A stretch of 64,000 nucleotides of DNA, from contig NZ_OZ024668.1 in NCBI RefSeq assembly GCF_902497775.2, positions 5,502,326-5,566,325 on the forward strand. Reading direction: 5' to 3'. The notes under the pieces are model-generated. The model saw only the letters and a program-made list of their open reading frames with translations. It was not told the origin of the DNA and made no database searches. A program made the position numbers and the translations under genes. Below, in pieces: positions 47,625 through 57,320 of this stretch. Position 1 is the stretch's first letter; every line of letters begins with the position of its first letter. Source of the DNA: Pseudomonas fluorescens. GTDB lineage: Bacteria > Pseudomonadota > Gammaproteobacteria > Pseudomonadales > Pseudomonadaceae.

Positions 47625-49118
47625 CTACTGGTTGCTCGGGCGATAGTGCAGCGCTTCAGCCAGGTGCCCGCGGCCGATATTCTCGGCCTGTTCCAGATCG
47701 GCCAAGGTGCGCGCCACCTTGAGCAGGCGATGGGCTGCGCGCAAGGACAGAGTCAGGCGTTCGCAGGCGCTTTCCAGCCAGTTCTGGTCGGCTGTGGATA
47801 ACCCGCAATACTGGCGCAGACCGGGCAGGTCGAGGAAGGCGTTGGCACAGCCCTGGCGCTGTTGCTGGATGTTGCGGGCGGCGGCGACTTGTGCGGCGAT
47901 GGTGGCGCTGCTTTCTCCGTGGCTGCTGTTGGTGGAGAGCGCCGTGGCTTCGCGGGCGACGGTCAGGTGCAGGTCTATGCGGTCGAGCAGAGGGCCGGAA
48001 AGTTTGTTGCGGTAGCGCTGGATCTGTTCGCTGCTGCAGCGACAGCGTCCGGTGGGGTCGCCGAGATATCCACAGGGGCAGGGGTTCATGGCGGCGACCA
48101 GCTGGAAACGGGCCGGGAAGCGGATTTTGTCCTTGGCCCGGGCAATGACGATTTCACCGGATTCCAGCGGTTCGCGCAGCACTTCCAGTACGCGCCGCTC
48201 GAACTCCGGCAGTTCATCAAGGAACAGTACGCCATGATGAGCCAGGGTTATTTCCCCGGGTTGTGGTCGGCTGCCACCGCCGACCAGCGCGGCCCCTGAT
48301 GCAGAGTGATGCGGATGACGAAACGGCCGCTGTGGCCAGCTGCTCAGCGGCACGTGGCTGGCCACCGACTGGATCGCCGCCACTTCCAGCGCCTCGCGTT
48401 CATCCAGCGGCGGCAGCAGGCCGGGCAAGCGGCTGGCAAGCAGGGTTTTGCCGGTGCCCGGAGGGCCGCTGAACAGCAGGTTGTGTGCGCCTGCGGCGGC
48501 GACCAGCAGTGCGCGTTTGGCGGCTTGCTGCCCCTGCACTTCGTTGAGGTCGGGGTAGGGGCGAATCTGCAGCAACAGGCCGTTGGCAGCGTAGGGCTTG
48601 AGCGGAGTCTGGCCATTGAAGTGGGCGACCAGTTCCAGCAAGTGACTCACTGCAAACACTACCAATCCTGAGGCCAGACAAGCTTCCTCGGCATTCTCCT
48701 GAGGTACCACCAAAGCCCGGCCGGCTTCCCGCGCAGCCAAGGCCGCGGGCAGTACGCCTTGCACCGAGCGGATCGCCCCGGACAGCGCCAGTTCGCCCAG
48801 GCATTCCACCTCGCCAAGCGCTGCAATCGGGAATTGGCCGTTGGCGGCGAGAATCCCCAGGGCGATGGCCAGGTCGAAGCGTCCGCCGTCCTTGGGTAAA
48901 TCCGCGGGAGCAAGGTTGAGGGTGATGCGCCGGGCGGGGAATTCCAGGCCGGAATTGAGGATCGCACTGCGCACCCGATCCTTGCTTTCTTTCACGGTCG
49001 CTTCCGGCAGGCCAACCAGGGTCAGCGCCGGCAGACCATTGGCCAGATGCGCTTCAACACTGACCGCCGGGGCCGAAACACCGACCTGGGCACGGCTGTG
49101 GACAAGGGCGAGGGACAT
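47625..49118 (-). CDS. comM: YifB/ComM-type Mg-chelatase-like ATPase
   Basis: Hexameric AAA+ helicase-like protein of 497 residues. N-terminal ChlI-type Lon-like domain (GLPALTLVGLPEATVKESKDR), Walker A GPPGTGKTLLASRLPGLLPP near residue 219, and C-terminal segments GRCRCSSEQIQRYRNKLSGPLLDRIDLH. ComM promotes branch migration during natural transformation. The start at 49118 is the family MSLALVHSRAQVG. No other competence gene is adjacent. Confidence 0.93.
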   Translation of the reverse strand: MSLALVHSRAQVGVSAPAVSVEAHLANGLPALTLVGLPEATVKESKDRVRSAILNSGLEFPARRITLNLAPADLPKDGGRFDLAIALGILAANGQFPIAALGEVECLGELALSGAIRSVQGVLPAALAAREAGRALVVPQENAEEACLASGLVVFAVSHLLELVAHFNGQTPLKPYAANGLLLQIRPYPDLNEVQGQQAAKRALLVAAAGAHNLLFSGPPGTGKTLLASRLPGLLPPLDEREALEVAAIQSVASHVPLSSWPQRPFRHPHHSASGAALVGGGSRPQPGEITLAHHGVLFLDELPEFERRVLEVLREPLESGEIVIARAKDKIRFPARFQLVAAMNPCPCGYLGDPTGRCRCSSEQIQRYRNKLSGPLLDRIDLHLTVAREATALSTNSSHGESSATIAAQVAAARNIQQQRQGCANAFLDLPGLRQYCGLSTADQNWLESACERLTLSLRAAHRLLKVARTLADLEQAENIGRGHLAEALHYRPSNQ

Positions 49119-49402
49119 GAACGCTCCATGATCTAGACGAGGCCGCGTCCTGCGGCTCTGCAAGCGTAGTGGGGTGGAGCGGATCGGGGCGGGGAAGAGT
49201 GAGTCAGGTTTTTACAGAAGAGTTTTTGCGAGCGCTTTGCTGGCAAGGGCAGCCAGCCACGTCATGAACTCAGACGCGCACGTAAACCCAGGCCGGCAGA
49301 CCAGAGGCCTGGGGCTCCGCGACCCGCTTGTAGTCGGCCACTTCATAGGCATCCGCCGCGGCAAGTCCGGCTTCGCTGACAGCAGATGGCGTCATCACAG
49401 AT
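49119..49402. other. Gap between comM and ubiK
   Basis: Most of this stretch is unassigned. It contains one small minus-strand frame, at 49270-49395, given below. Both flanking genes are on the minus strand, so the comM promoter should be here. Confidence 0.5.
49270..49395 (-). CDS. Possible small protein, 41 residues
   Basis: Short frame on the minus strand starting MTPSAVSEAGLAAADAYEVA and ending LPAWVYVRV. Third codon positions are G/C-rich as in real genes here and the composition is protein-like. It starts 7 bases after the ubiK stop codon, so it could be translationally linked to ubiK. No clear ribosome site is visible and I do not recognise the family. Could be a chance frame. Confidence 0.35.
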   Translation of the reverse strand: MTPSAVSEAGLAAADAYEVADYKRVAEPQASGLPAWVYVRV

Positions 49403-49666
49403 TTACTGTGCAGCAGGTGGGTTCAAGCGTGCTTCCATCTCCGCGACTTTGGCTTCGAGCGCCTCAAGGCGGGCGCGGGTGCGAGCCAGGACGACCATCT
49501 GGCTGTCGAATTCTTCCCGGCTGACCAGCTCGAGTTTGCTGAAGCCGCTTTGCAGCAGGGCTTTGAACTGGCTTTCGATTTCGCTGCGAGGCTGCGAGGT
49601 GTCGCCGCTGAACAGGCGCGAGGCCTGGTCGCTCAGGGCATCAAGAAAGGCTTTGGGCGCGAGCAT
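49403..49666 (-). CDS. ubiK: UbiK-type accessory factor
   Basis: Protein of 87 residues of the BMFP/UbiK family: MLAPKAFLDALSDQASRLFSG N-terminal amphipathic helix and a C-terminal coiled coil rich in Glu/Arg (VLARTRARLEALEAKVAEMEARL). It assists late steps of ubiquinone synthesis as part of a membrane-associated complex. The frame is open 14 codons further upstream; the chosen ATG fits the family. Divergent from glnK across 329 bases. Confidence 0.9.
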   Translation of the reverse strand: MLAPKAFLDALSDQASRLFSGDTSQPRSEIESQFKALLQSGFSKLELVSREEFDSQMVVLARTRARLEALEAKVAEMEARLNPPAAQ

Positions 49667-49729
49667 GTTCGGCTGTCCACAGTATGCAATGGGGCGCCAG
49701 TGTAACACGCAGTATTAGTGCCCCAATGC

Positions 49730-49746
49730 TGCACGCTTTTCGCGCA
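49730..49746. promoter_or_regulatory. NtrC-like dyad 1
   Basis: TGCACG-N5-CGCGCA, an imperfect inverted repeat similar to the NtrC consensus TGCACC-N6-GGTGCA, about 110 bases before the -24/-12 promoter. Confidence 0.35.
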
Positions 49747-49762
49747 TGGCGGCGAAACGCCG

Positions 49763-49779
49763 CGCACCGTTGTTGTGCA
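49763..49779. promoter_or_regulatory. NtrC-like dyad 2
   Basis: CGCACC-N5-TGTGCA, one base shorter than the NtrC consensus spacing, about 75 bases before the sigma-54 promoter. Confidence 0.35.
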
Positions 49780-49853
49780 GCAAACCTGTGCTGGCGACTG
49801 GCCAAGTCGGGCTGTGCAACCTAAGTCCCTGTAATCCGGGGCTTTAACCATTC

Positions 49854-49868
49854 TGGCAAGGTTTCTGC
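49854..49868 (+). promoter_or_regulatory. Sigma-54 promoter of glnK-amtB
   Basis: TGGCAAG-N4-CTGC has the -24 GG and -12 GC at the correct distance. The transcription start would be near 49880, 115 bases before glnK. Confidence 0.7.
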
Positions 49869-49908
49869 TATGTCCTTCATGACCCATGCACTGATGCAGT
49901 CACCATGA

Positions 49909-50334
<426 letters not shown>

Positions 50335-50375
50335 AAAAAGCCTCACCAAACCCCAACGCCCCAGGAGATAACAAT

Positions 50376-51707
50376 ATGACTCTGCGTCAGTTCGCAGGGC
50401 TAGGAGCCCTTTTGTCCCTCGTAATGCCCGGCCTGGCCATGGCAGAGGAGGCAGCCCCCGTGCTCAACTCCGGCGACACCGCCTGGATGTTGACCGCCAC
50501 AGCCCTGGTGCTGTTCATGACCATCCCAGGTCTTGCCCTGTTCTACGGCGGCATGGTGCGTTCCAAGAACGTGCTGTCGGTGATGATGCAGTGCTTTGCG
50601 ATCACCGGCCTGATCAGCGTTCTGTGGGTGGTTTACGGCTATAGCCTGGCATTCGATACCACCGGTATGGAGCAAGGCGTAGTCAACTTCAATTCCTTCG
50701 TTGGCGGTCTGTCCAAGGCGTTTCTCGCCGGCGTGACCCCGGCGAGCCTGACTTCTTCGGCGGCGCTGTTCCCTGAAGCGGTATTCATCACCTTCCAGAT
50801 GACCTTCGCGATCATCACCCCGGCGCTGATCGTCGGTGCCTTTGCCGAGCGCATGAAGTTCTCGGCGATGCTGATCTTCATGGCCATCTGGTTCACCCTG
50901 GTCTACGCGCCTATCGCCCATATGGTCTGGAGCGGTAACGGCGGCCTGATGTGGGACTGGGGCGTGCTCGACTTCGCCGGTGGCACCGTGGTGCACATCA
51001 ACGCCGGTATCGCCGGCCTGGTTGCCTGCCTCGTGCTGGGCAAGCGCAAAGGCTTCCCGACCACGCCGATGGCGCCGCACAACCTCGGTTACACCCTGAT
51101 GGGCGCAGCCATGCTGTGGATCGGCTGGTTCGGCTTCAACGCAGGCTCTGCCGCTGCGGCCAACGGCACCGCCGGCATGGCCATGCTGGTGACCCAGATC
51201 GCTACCGCCGCAGCGGCCCTGGGCTGGATGTTCGCTGAATGGCTGACCCATGGTAAGCCCAGCGCACTGGGCATCGCCTCAGGCGTGGTAGCCGGCCTTG
51301 TGGCCATTACCCCGGCTGCCGGCACCGTCGGGCCGATGGGCGCCCTGGTGATCGGCCTGGTGGCGGGCGTGATCTGCTACTTCTGCGCCACCAGCCTCAA
51401 GCGCAAGCTCGGCTACGACGACTCCCTGGATGCCTTTGGCGTGCACGGCATCGGCGGTATCGTCGGTGCGATCCTCACCGGCGTGTTCGCAGCCCCGGCC
51501 CTGGGCGGCTTCGGCACCGTAGAAGACATCGGCGCTCAAGTCTGGGTTCAGGCCAAGGGCGTCGGCTTTACCGTGATCTACACCGCGATCGTCACCTACG
51601 TGATTCTCAAGGTGCTGGATCTGGTCATGGGCCTGCGGGTCAACGAAGAAGAAGAGTCGGTCGGTCTCGACCTGGCGCAACACAACGAGCGTGGCTACAA
51701 CCTGTAA
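50376..51707 (+). CDS. amtB: Ammonium transporter AmtB
   Basis: Inner-membrane trimeric ammonium channel of 443 residues with an N-terminal cleaved signal (GALLSLVMPGLAMA) and about 11 transmembrane helices. The family signature DFAGGTVVHINAGIAGLVA contains one pore histidine, and the twin-histidine partner is in FGVHGIGGIVGA. It is 41 bases downstream of glnK. GlnK binding inhibits it at high nitrogen. Confidence 0.97.
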   Translation: MTLRQFAGLGALLSLVMPGLAMAEEAAPVLNSGDTAWMLTATALVLFMTIPGLALFYGGMVRSKNVLSVMMQCFAITGLISVLWVVYGYSLAFDTTGMEQGVVNFNSFVGGLSKAFLAGVTPASLTSSAALFPEAVFITFQMTFAIITPALIVGAFAERMKFSAMLIFMAIWFTLVYAPIAHMVWSGNGGLMWDWGVLDFAGGTVVHINAGIAGLVACLVLGKRKGFPTTPMAPHNLGYTLMGAAMLWIGWFGFNAGSAAAANGTAGMAMLVTQIATAAAALGWMFAEWLTHGKPSALGIASGVVAGLVAITPAAGTVGPMGALVIGLVAGVICYFCATSLKRKLGYDDSLDAFGVHGIGGIVGAILTGVFAAPALGGFGTVEDIGAQVWVQAKGVGFTVIYTAIVTYVILKVLDLVMGLRVNEEEESVGLDLAQHNERGYNL

Positions 51708-51724
51708 CTGCCTCGAAAAAAACT

Positions 51725-51749
51725 TGCCCGGCTTGCCGGGCATTTTTTT
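51725..51749 (+). terminator. Terminator of glnK-amtB
   Basis: TGCCCGG/CCGGGCA stem with a four-base loop and a T-run. Confidence 0.88.
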
Positions 51750-51975
51750 GCCCGGATTTTGTCCGTTCGGTATGGCGCAAACGGTTTCCAGGCGAGCTTT
51801 TCTGGCTGCGTGTGCCATGGGTAGAAAACTTACAGCGTTCAGTGAAATTTAGGCACTTTGCTTTTTCTCTGAGCACGCTAGAATGCGCGCCGAAGGGTGC
51901 TGACGAGCTGTCCGCAAACTTCCATACCCTTTGCTAGGCTTGCCAATAAGCGAGTCGATCAGGCCAGGGTATGTC

Positions 51976-51991
51976 GGCGCGTTAACGCGCC
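51976..51991. other. Perfect 16-bp palindrome upstream of sutA
   Basis: GGCGCGTTAACGCGCC is fully self-complementary; it could be an operator or, in RNA, part of a structured leader. Function unknown. Confidence 0.5.
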
Positions 51992-52132
51992 CGCTCTTTA
52001 TTTGTACAGACCTCGCCCGTGACGTGGGGTTTGCCCGGTTCTCGCCATTCGTTGTGGCGCAACCACGGCCTGCGGCCAGTCCGCGGACCTTGAATTTTTT
52101 CTGGCAGCTGTCGATTTTCGACGTTGCTGGTC

Positions 52133-52138
52133 TATAAC
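52133..52138 (+). promoter_or_regulatory. Possible -10 element of sutA
   Basis: TATAAC 33 bases before the sutA ATG; -35 not conserved. Confidence 0.35.
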
Positions 52139-52170
52139 TAATCTGCTTTTCGCAAGTCATGAGGTAGAAC

Positions 52171-52497
52171 ATGAGCGACGACGATCTGGAAACTGACGAC
52201 CTCGAAGTAGGCGATGAAGACGAAGGCGATGAAGGCCTCGAAGCGGCAGCTGACGATGTAGCTGACGACGGCGGCGACGACAGCCCGGCTCCCGTAGCCA
52301 AAGGCAAGTCGAAGTCGGCGGCAGTCTCGGTAGATGACATGCCGAGTATGGAAGCCAAGCAGAAGGAGCGTGATGCCCTGGCCAAGGCTATGGAAGAGTT
52401 CCTCTCCCGTGGTGGCAAGGTGCAGGAAGTGGAGGCCAACGTGGTCGCCGATCCGCCCAAGAAGCCGGACAACAAGTACGGTAGCCGCCCTATCTGA
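52171..52497 (+). CDS. sutA: SutA-type RNA polymerase-binding protein
   Basis: Small protein of 108 residues matching SutA of P. aeruginosa. The N-terminal half is highly acidic and low in complexity (DDDLETDDLEVGDEDEGDEG), and the C-terminal part carries the conserved helix KQKERDALAKAMEEFLSRGG and the terminal KPDNKYGSRPI. SutA binds RNA polymerase and helps expression of ribosomal and housekeeping genes in slow growth. It stands alone between two terminators, with a long upstream gap. Confidence 0.9.
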   Translation: MSDDDLETDDLEVGDEDEGDEGLEAAADDVADDGGDDSPAPVAKGKSKSAAVSVDDMPSMEAKQKERDALAKAMEEFLSRGGKVQEVEANVVADPPKKPDNKYGSRPI

Positions 52498-52511
52498 GTG
52501 GCCCCGTCAGC

Positions 52512-52542
52512 AAAAAAGCCCGCCGTCGCTGCGGGCTTTTTT
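52512..52542. terminator. Bidirectional terminator after sutA
   Basis: GCCCGC/GCGGGC stem with A-run and T-run on the two sides; serves sutA and the convergent HAD gene. Confidence 0.9.
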
Positions 52543-52553
52543 GTGTGTGCGGT

Positions 52554-53249
52554 TCAGCGCCAGCTGTTGAGCAGTTCTGGCAGCTGCGACAGCCGCTGGA
52601 TCTGCGCATCTGGGCGGTTCTCGGCTTCCCAGGTCTTGCCCTGGGGGTTGAACCAGATCGCCCGCAGGCCGGCGCGCTGGGCCCCGGCAATGTCATCGCC
52701 CGGGTGATCGCCGATATGCACGGCAGCGTGGGCGTCGACCTCGCCCTGGCGCAGGGCCTCGAGAAAGGGTTGCGGGTCGGGTTTGCCGATCCCTAAGTCT
52801 TCGGCGCACAGGGCGAACTTGAAGTAATCGGCCAGGCCCAGGCGGCGCACATCGGCGTTGCCGTTGGTGACCACGCCCAGGGTGTAGCTGTGCCGCAGGA
52901 CCTCCAGCACCGGTTGCACCTCGGGGAAGATGTCGATCTGATGGCGGGCGTGCAAGAACACCTCGAAGCCTTCGTTGGCCAGCTCCCGGGCCTTGTTCTC
53001 GCTGTAGCCAACCTCTTCCAGGGCATGGAACAGCACACGCCGGCGCAAGGCGCTGATGCGGTGCTTGAGCCCCGGCTCGGCCTGCACCAGGCGCTCACGG
53101 ATGGCGTACAGGTGCTCGACCGGTACCGCGCCCAGGGTTGGCGCATTGGCCGCCAGCCAGTCGCGCAGGATGGCCTCGGCACTGACGATCACCGGCGCGG
53201 TGTCCCACAGGGTGTCGTCGAGGTCGAAGGTGATCAGCTTGATGCTCAT
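52554..53249 (-). CDS. HAD-family hydrolase, YigB-like
   Basis: HAD-superfamily phosphatase of 231 residues. Motif [10 protein letters not shown] is at residue 9 and the C-terminal acidic motif ([10 protein letters not shown], then [13 protein letters not shown]) is complete. YigB-type proteins dephosphorylate the flavin precursor 5-amino-6-(5-phosphoribitylamino)uracil and other substrates. It starts 4 bases inside the end of xerC, indicating translational coupling. Exact substrate unproven. Confidence 0.88.
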   Translation of the reverse strand: MSIKLITFDLDDTLWDTAPVIVSAEAILRDWLAANAPTLGAVPVEHLYAIRERLVQAEPGLKHRISALRRRVLFHALEEVGYSENKARELANEGFEVFLHARHQIDIFPEVQPVLEVLRHSYTLGVVTNGNADVRRLGLADYFKFALCAEDLGIGKPDPQPFLEALRQGEVDAHAAVHIGDHPGDDIAGAQRAGLRAIWFNPQGKTWEAENRPDAQIQRLSQLPELLNSWR

Positions 53250-54145
53250 GAGTCACTGCCCTTACTGCGTTTGGCCCGGGGATGGGCGCTGTCATAAACG
53301 GTGGCCAGGTGCTGGAAGTCCAGATGAGTGTAGATCTGCGTGGTGGCGATGTCGGCATGGCCGAGCATCTCTTGCACGGCGCGCAGGTCCTGGGACGATT
53401 CCAGCAGGTGGCTGGCGAAGGAGTGTCGCAACATGTGCGGGTGCAGGTTCTGGCCCAGCTCACGGGCGCCAGCGGCCTGCACGCGCAGCTGGATGGCCCG
53501 TGGGCCGAGGCGCCGGCCCTGTTGGCTGACGAACACAGCGCCGTCCTGCGGGCCGCTGCCGGCGCGCAGTGCCAGCCACTGCTCCAGCGCTTCGCGAGCC
53601 TTGCGCCCAACCGGCAGCACACGGGTCTTGCTGCCTTTACCGTGTACCTGCACCAGTCCGCCAGGCAGGTCGAGCTGCTCCAGGTTGAGGCTGGTCAGCT
53701 CGGACAGGCGCAGGCCGGAGGAGTAGAACAGCTCAAGCATGGCCTGGTCGCGGCGGGCGAGAAATTCATCTTCGACCGCGCCTTCCAGTAGTTGCAGGGC
53801 GCGGTCGGTGTCGAGGGTCTTGGGCAGGCGTCGCTCGCCCTTGGGCGCCGACAGGCCGTTGGCCGGGTCGTGGCTGCAGTGGCCTTCGCGGTTGAGGTAG
53901 CGGTAGAAGCCACGCACCGCCGAGAGCAGGCGCGCCAGGCTGCGTGAAGACTGGCCCTGATGATGCTGGCGGGCGATCAGTTGGCGCAGGTGCTGGATTT
54001 GCAGGGCGTTCCAGCTGTCGATACTGCCCTTGGCGCAGAACGCCAGGACGCTCTCGAGGTCGCGTCGGTAGGCCAACTGGGTGTGTTCGGACACCTGGCG
54101 CTCGTTGCGCAAGTGCGCGCAGAAGGCCTCCAGCTGGCGTTCCAC
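53246..54145 (-). CDS. xerC: Tyrosine recombinase XerC
   Basis: Site-specific recombinase of 299 residues that resolves chromosome dimers with XerD at dif. The N-terminal SAM-like domain is followed by a catalytic domain with Arg in [12 protein letters not shown], the HxxR of [12 protein letters not shown] and the nucleophile tyrosine in [10 protein letters not shown] near the C-terminus. It is the second or third gene of a dapF-DUF484-xerC-HAD set and overlaps the HAD gene. Confidence 0.96.
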   Translation of the reverse strand: MERQLEAFCAHLRNERQVSEHTQLAYRRDLESVLAFCAKGSIDSWNALQIQHLRQLIARQHHQGQSSRSLARLLSAVRGFYRYLNREGHCSHDPANGLSAPKGERRLPKTLDTDRALQLLEGAVEDEFLARRDQAMLELFYSSGLRLSELTSLNLEQLDLPGGLVQVHGKGSKTRVLPVGRKAREALEQWLALRAGSGPQDGAVFVSQQGRRLGPRAIQLRVQAAGARELGQNLHPHMLRHSFASHLLESSQDLRAVQEMLGHADIATTQIYTHLDFQHLATVYDSAHPRAKRSKGSDS

Positions 54146-54882
54146 TAGCGCACCGGACGCAGGGTCTGGGTATGGCGCGGGACGACCCGGCCCAGCACTT
54201 CGGCAATGTAGCTGAGGAACAGGGTGCCGACGGTGCTCTTGTAATGCTGCGGATCGCGGCTACCGATCGCCAGCACGCCGTGCAGGCCCTGATGATTGAG
54301 GGTAGCGACGGCGCTGGAGCCGACTTCCTTGCGCTGCTCTTCGCCGAACAGAAAGTCCAGCTCGTGATCACGCAGGTTGCCGCTGACCGTCTTGCCGGCG
54401 CACAACAGGCCGCCAATGGCTTGCTGGGCGTCAGAGCTGTTGACCCAGCGGCCGACCGGTGCAGCGGTTTCGCCGAACAGAATCAGGCTGACAAAGGGCA
54501 CCTTGAATTCCTGGCGCAGGCTGTCTTCGACGGCCATGACCACGCTTTCGAGGCTGTCGGCATCGAGCAGGTCGAGGATCAGCCGGCGGGTTTTGTCGAA
54601 CAGCCGGTCGTTGTCACGGGCCACGTCCATCAGTTGCGAAAGGCGGTGGCGCATTTCGATATTGCGGTCGCGCAGCAGCTTGAGCTGGCGCTCGACCAGC
54701 GACACGGTATCGCCGCGCTGATGGGGGATGTGCAGCTCGCTGAGCAGTTCGTCGTGTTCGGCAAAGAACGTCGGGTTGTCGCGCAGGTAGGCAACCACGG
54801 CCTCAGCCCCGAGGTTGGGCGTCGAGCCCTCGGCGCCAAGGTCGGTGGGCTGGTCGGCGGGAGCCTGGGGCTGATCGGTCAT
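54145..54882 (-). CDS. DUF484 family protein
   Basis: Protein of 245 residues of unknown function with a conserved N-terminal segment ([27 protein letters not shown]) and a GAF-like C-terminal half. It is always found between dapF and xerC in this group. The ATG at 54882 is used; an in-frame GTG three codons upstream is an alternative. Its stop codon overlaps the xerC start. Confidence 0.9.
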   Translation of the reverse strand: MTDQPQAPADQPTDLGAEGSTPNLGAEAVVAYLRDNPTFFAEHDELLSELHIPHQRGDTVSLVERQLKLLRDRNIEMRHRLSQLMDVARDNDRLFDKTRRLILDLLDADSLESVVMAVEDSLRQEFKVPFVSLILFGETAAPVGRWVNSSDAQQAIGGLLCAGKTVSGNLRDHELDFLFGEEQRKEVGSSAVATLNHQGLHGVLAIGSRDPQHYKSTVGTLFLSYIAEVLGRVVPRHTQTLRPVR

Positions 54883-54895
54883 GGCTGGCACTCAT

Positions 54896-55726
54896 TCATA
54901 GACGAACCTGTCCTTCAAACACGCGTACGGCGGGGCCGGTCATCAGTACCGGTTGGCCCGGGCCTGCCCATTCGATGGACAGGCGCCCACCCGGCAGGTC
55001 GATCAACAGCGGTGAATCCATCCAGCCCTGGCTGATCGCCGCCACGGCAGCGGCGCAGGCACCGGTACCGCAGGCCTGGGTTTCGCCAGCGCCACGTTCC
55101 CACACCCGCAGTTGCGCGCGGTGACGGTCGATGACCTGGATGAAACCGACATTGACCCGCTGCGGGAAGCGCGGGTGATGTTCGATCTGCGGGCCCAGTT
55201 CGTGCACCGGGGCGGCGTTGATGTCGGTTACCCGCAGTACCGCATGGGGGTTGCCCATCGATACGGCCGCAAGCTCCACAGTACGCCCGCCGACCTCAAG
55301 CGGGTAGCTCAGGGCCTGGGCCGGCGCCTCGAACGGGATCTCGGCCGGCACCAGCCGCGGCGGGCCCATGTCGACGCTGATCTGCCCGTCGTTGCGCACG
55401 TCCAGCTCGATGATGCCGCCCTTGGTTTCGACGCGGATGCGTTTTTTCGCGGTCAGGCGTTTGTCCAGCACGAAGCGCGCAAAGCAGCGCGCACCGTTGC
55501 CGCACTGTTCAACCTCGGAGCCGTCGGCGTTGAAGATCCGGTAGCGGAAATCCACTTCCGGATTGCTCGGCGCCTCGACGATCAGCAACTGGTCGAAGCC
55601 GATGCCGGTGTGGCGGTCGCCCCATTGCTTGGCGTGCTTGGGCAAAATGTGCGCATGCTGGCTGACCAGGTCGAGGACCATGAAGTCGTTGCCCAGCCCA
55701 TGCATCTTGGTAAAACGCAGCAGCAT
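54896..55726 (-). CDS. dapF: Diaminopimelate epimerase
   Basis: PLP-independent epimerase of 276 residues that converts LL- to meso-diaminopimelate for lysine and peptidoglycan. Both catalytic cysteines are present: Cys75 in [10 protein letters not shown] and a second near residue 219 in ACGTGACAAA. The start ATG at 55726 fits the family [15 protein letters not shown]. It lies 4 bases after lysA. Confidence 0.97.
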   Translation of the reverse strand: MLLRFTKMHGLGNDFMVLDLVSQHAHILPKHAKQWGDRHTGIGFDQLLIVEAPSNPEVDFRYRIFNADGSEVEQCGNGARCFARFVLDKRLTAKKRIRVETKGGIIELDVRNDGQISVDMGPPRLVPAEIPFEAPAQALSYPLEVGGRTVELAAVSMGNPHAVLRVTDINAAPVHELGPQIEHHPRFPQRVNVGFIQVIDRHRAQLRVWERGAGETQACGTGACAAAVAAISQGWMDSPLLIDLPGGRLSIEWAGPGQPVLMTGPAVRVFEGQVRL

Positions 55727-55730
55727 GGGT

Positions 55731-56978
55731 TTACTCCGGCAGCAGGCTTTCGCCGGCGAACAACTCGGCCACGGTTTCGCGACGACGCACTTCGAAGGCC
55801 TGGTCGCCATCGACCAGCACCTCGGCACAACGACCACGGGTGTTGTAGTTCGAGCTCATGACAAAACCATAGGCGCCCGCCGAGTGCACCGCCAGCAAGT
55901 CGTCTTCGGCCAGGTTCAGCTGGCGCTCTTTGGCGAGGAAGTCACCGGTTTCGCAGATCGGCCCGACGATGTCGTAGGTACGGCCTTCACCGGCACGCGG
56001 CTGCACCGCGGTGACGTTCATCCAGGCCTGGTACAGGGCCGGGCGGATCAGGTCGTTCATCGCCGCATCGACGATGGCGAAGTCCTTGTGCTCGGTGTGC
56101 TTGAGGTACTCGACCTGGGTCAGCAGCACGCCGGCGTTGGCGACGATGTAGCGGCCGGGCTCGAACACCAGGGCCAGGTCGCGGTCACCGACGCGCTCGC
56201 GGATGGCCTTGATGTAGTCGCCGGCCAGCGGTGGCTCTTCGTCGCGATAGCGCACGCCGACACCGCCACCCAGGTCCAGGTGACGCAGGAGGATGCCGCA
56301 GTCGCCGAGGCGGTCGATCAGCGCCAGCAGGCGGTCGAGGGCATCGAGGAAGGGTTCCAGGGTGGTCAGCTGCGAGCCGATATGGCAGTCGACGCCGACC
56401 ACTTCCAGGTTCGGCAGTTGTGCGGCGCGGATGTACACCTCTTCGGCATCGGCGATGGCGATACCAAACTTGTTTTCTTTCAGGCCCGTGGAAATGTACG
56501 GGTGGGTGCCGGCGTCGACGTCCGGGTTGACCCGCAGCGAAACCGGCGCGCGTACGCCCATTTCGGCGGCCACCACCTGCAAGCGCTCAAGCTCGTCGGT
56601 GGATTCGACGTTGAAGCAGTGCACGCCGACTTCCAGGGCACGGCGCATGTCTTCGCGGGTCTTGCCGACGCCGGAGAACACCACCCGATCGGCACGCCCG
56701 CCAGCGGCCAGGACCCGCTCCAGCTCACCGCCGGAAACGATGTCGAAACCTGCGCCCAGGCGGGCCAACAGGTTCAGCACGCCGAGGTTGGAGTTGGCCT
56801 TGACGGCGAAGCACACCAGGTGCGAAACACCCTCCAGGGCATCGGCGTAGCTACGGTACTGGGCCTCGATGTGGGCGCGCGAGTAGACGTAGGTGGGCGT
56901 GCCGAAACGTTCGGCGATGGCCGACAGGGCCACGCCTTCCGCGAACAGCTCACCGTCGCGGTAGTTGAAAGCGTCCAT
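55731..56978 (-). CDS. lysA: Diaminopimelate decarboxylase
   Basis: PLP enzyme of 415 residues making L-lysine from meso-diaminopimelate. The PLP lysine is Lys60 in FAVKANSN; the histidine/serine segment VDCHIGSQL and the C-terminal [14 protein letters not shown] are intact. It lies downstream of lptM and upstream of dapF on the same strand: lptM-lysA-dapF-DUF484-xerC-HAD. Confidence 0.97.
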   Translation of the reverse strand: MDAFNYRDGELFAEGVALSAIAERFGTPTYVYSRAHIEAQYRSYADALEGVSHLVCFAVKANSNLGVLNLLARLGAGFDIVSGGELERVLAAGGRADRVVFSGVGKTREDMRRALEVGVHCFNVESTDELERLQVVAAEMGVRAPVSLRVNPDVDAGTHPYISTGLKENKFGIAIADAEEVYIRAAQLPNLEVVGVDCHIGSQLTTLEPFLDALDRLLALIDRLGDCGILLRHLDLGGGVGVRYRDEEPPLAGDYIKAIRERVGDRDLALVFEPGRYIVANAGVLLTQVEYLKHTEHKDFAIVDAAMNDLIRPALYQAWMNVTAVQPRAGEGRTYDIVGPICETGDFLAKERQLNLAEDDLLAVHSAGAYGFVMSSNYNTRGRCAEVLVDGDQAFEVRRRETVAELFAGESLLPE

Positions 56979-56987
56979 GGGTTACCC

Positions 56988-57125
56988 TTACTGGTGCTTG
57001 TGCGATTGCGACTTTTGACCGTCTTTGCTTTCGTCTGGCAGGTACAGCGGGCCCTTCTGGCCGCAGGCGGAAACGAGGCAGGCAACCGCGACGAGCGCCG
57101 CGAGGGTGGAGATCAGGCGCTTCAT
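56988..57125 (-). CDS. lptM: LptM (YifL-type) lipoprotein
   Basis: Small lipoprotein of 45 residues: signal ends in ACLVSAC with modified Cys21, followed by the family motif GQKGPLYLP. LptM assists assembly of the LptD outer-membrane translocon. It lies 9 bases upstream of lysA. The C-terminus is short and polar. Confidence 0.9.
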   Translation of the reverse strand: MKRLISTLAALVAVACLVSACGQKGPLYLPDESKDGQKSQSHKHQ

Positions 57126-57320
57126 GGCGTAATCCTTTGTAATAAGCAGTATTGCGCCCGAGTATACCGAGCGCCCGGCCCCTTGCCTATGCAGGCAGCC
57201 CGCCGTCGGGCGGGGTGGTGGCTGCGCCGGCGGGCGCAGGTCGGTATCCTTTGCATTCGGCGCGCCGCGCTCGTATCTTGCCCGGCTTGCGTGTGTGCAG
57301 ACATTTTTGAGGTTCTTGCA

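Larger units (their letters stand above)
49667..49853. other. Upstream part of ubiK-glnK gap
   Basis: No gene. It contains two dyads resembling NtrC sites (49730-49746, 49763-49779) upstream of the sigma-54 promoter. Confidence 0.5.
51750..52170. other. Long gap upstream of sutA
   Basis: No convincing gene: a 68-codon plus-strand frame (51931-52137) lacks a ribosome site. The gap holds a TAGAAT -10-like site at 51879, a perfect 16-bp palindrome at 51976, and a TATAAC -10-like site at 52133 close to sutA. A small RNA or long leader is possible. Confidence 0.5.

Noticed and set aside
51931..52137. 68-codon TTG-initiated frame upstream of sutA
   Set aside because: No ribosome site, odd composition and overlap with probable promoter sequences.
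55563..57320. Very long plus-strand frame antisense to lysA that joins cyaY in frame
   Set aside because: Only the part from 57321 is cyaY; the rest mirrors lysA, lptM and dapF.
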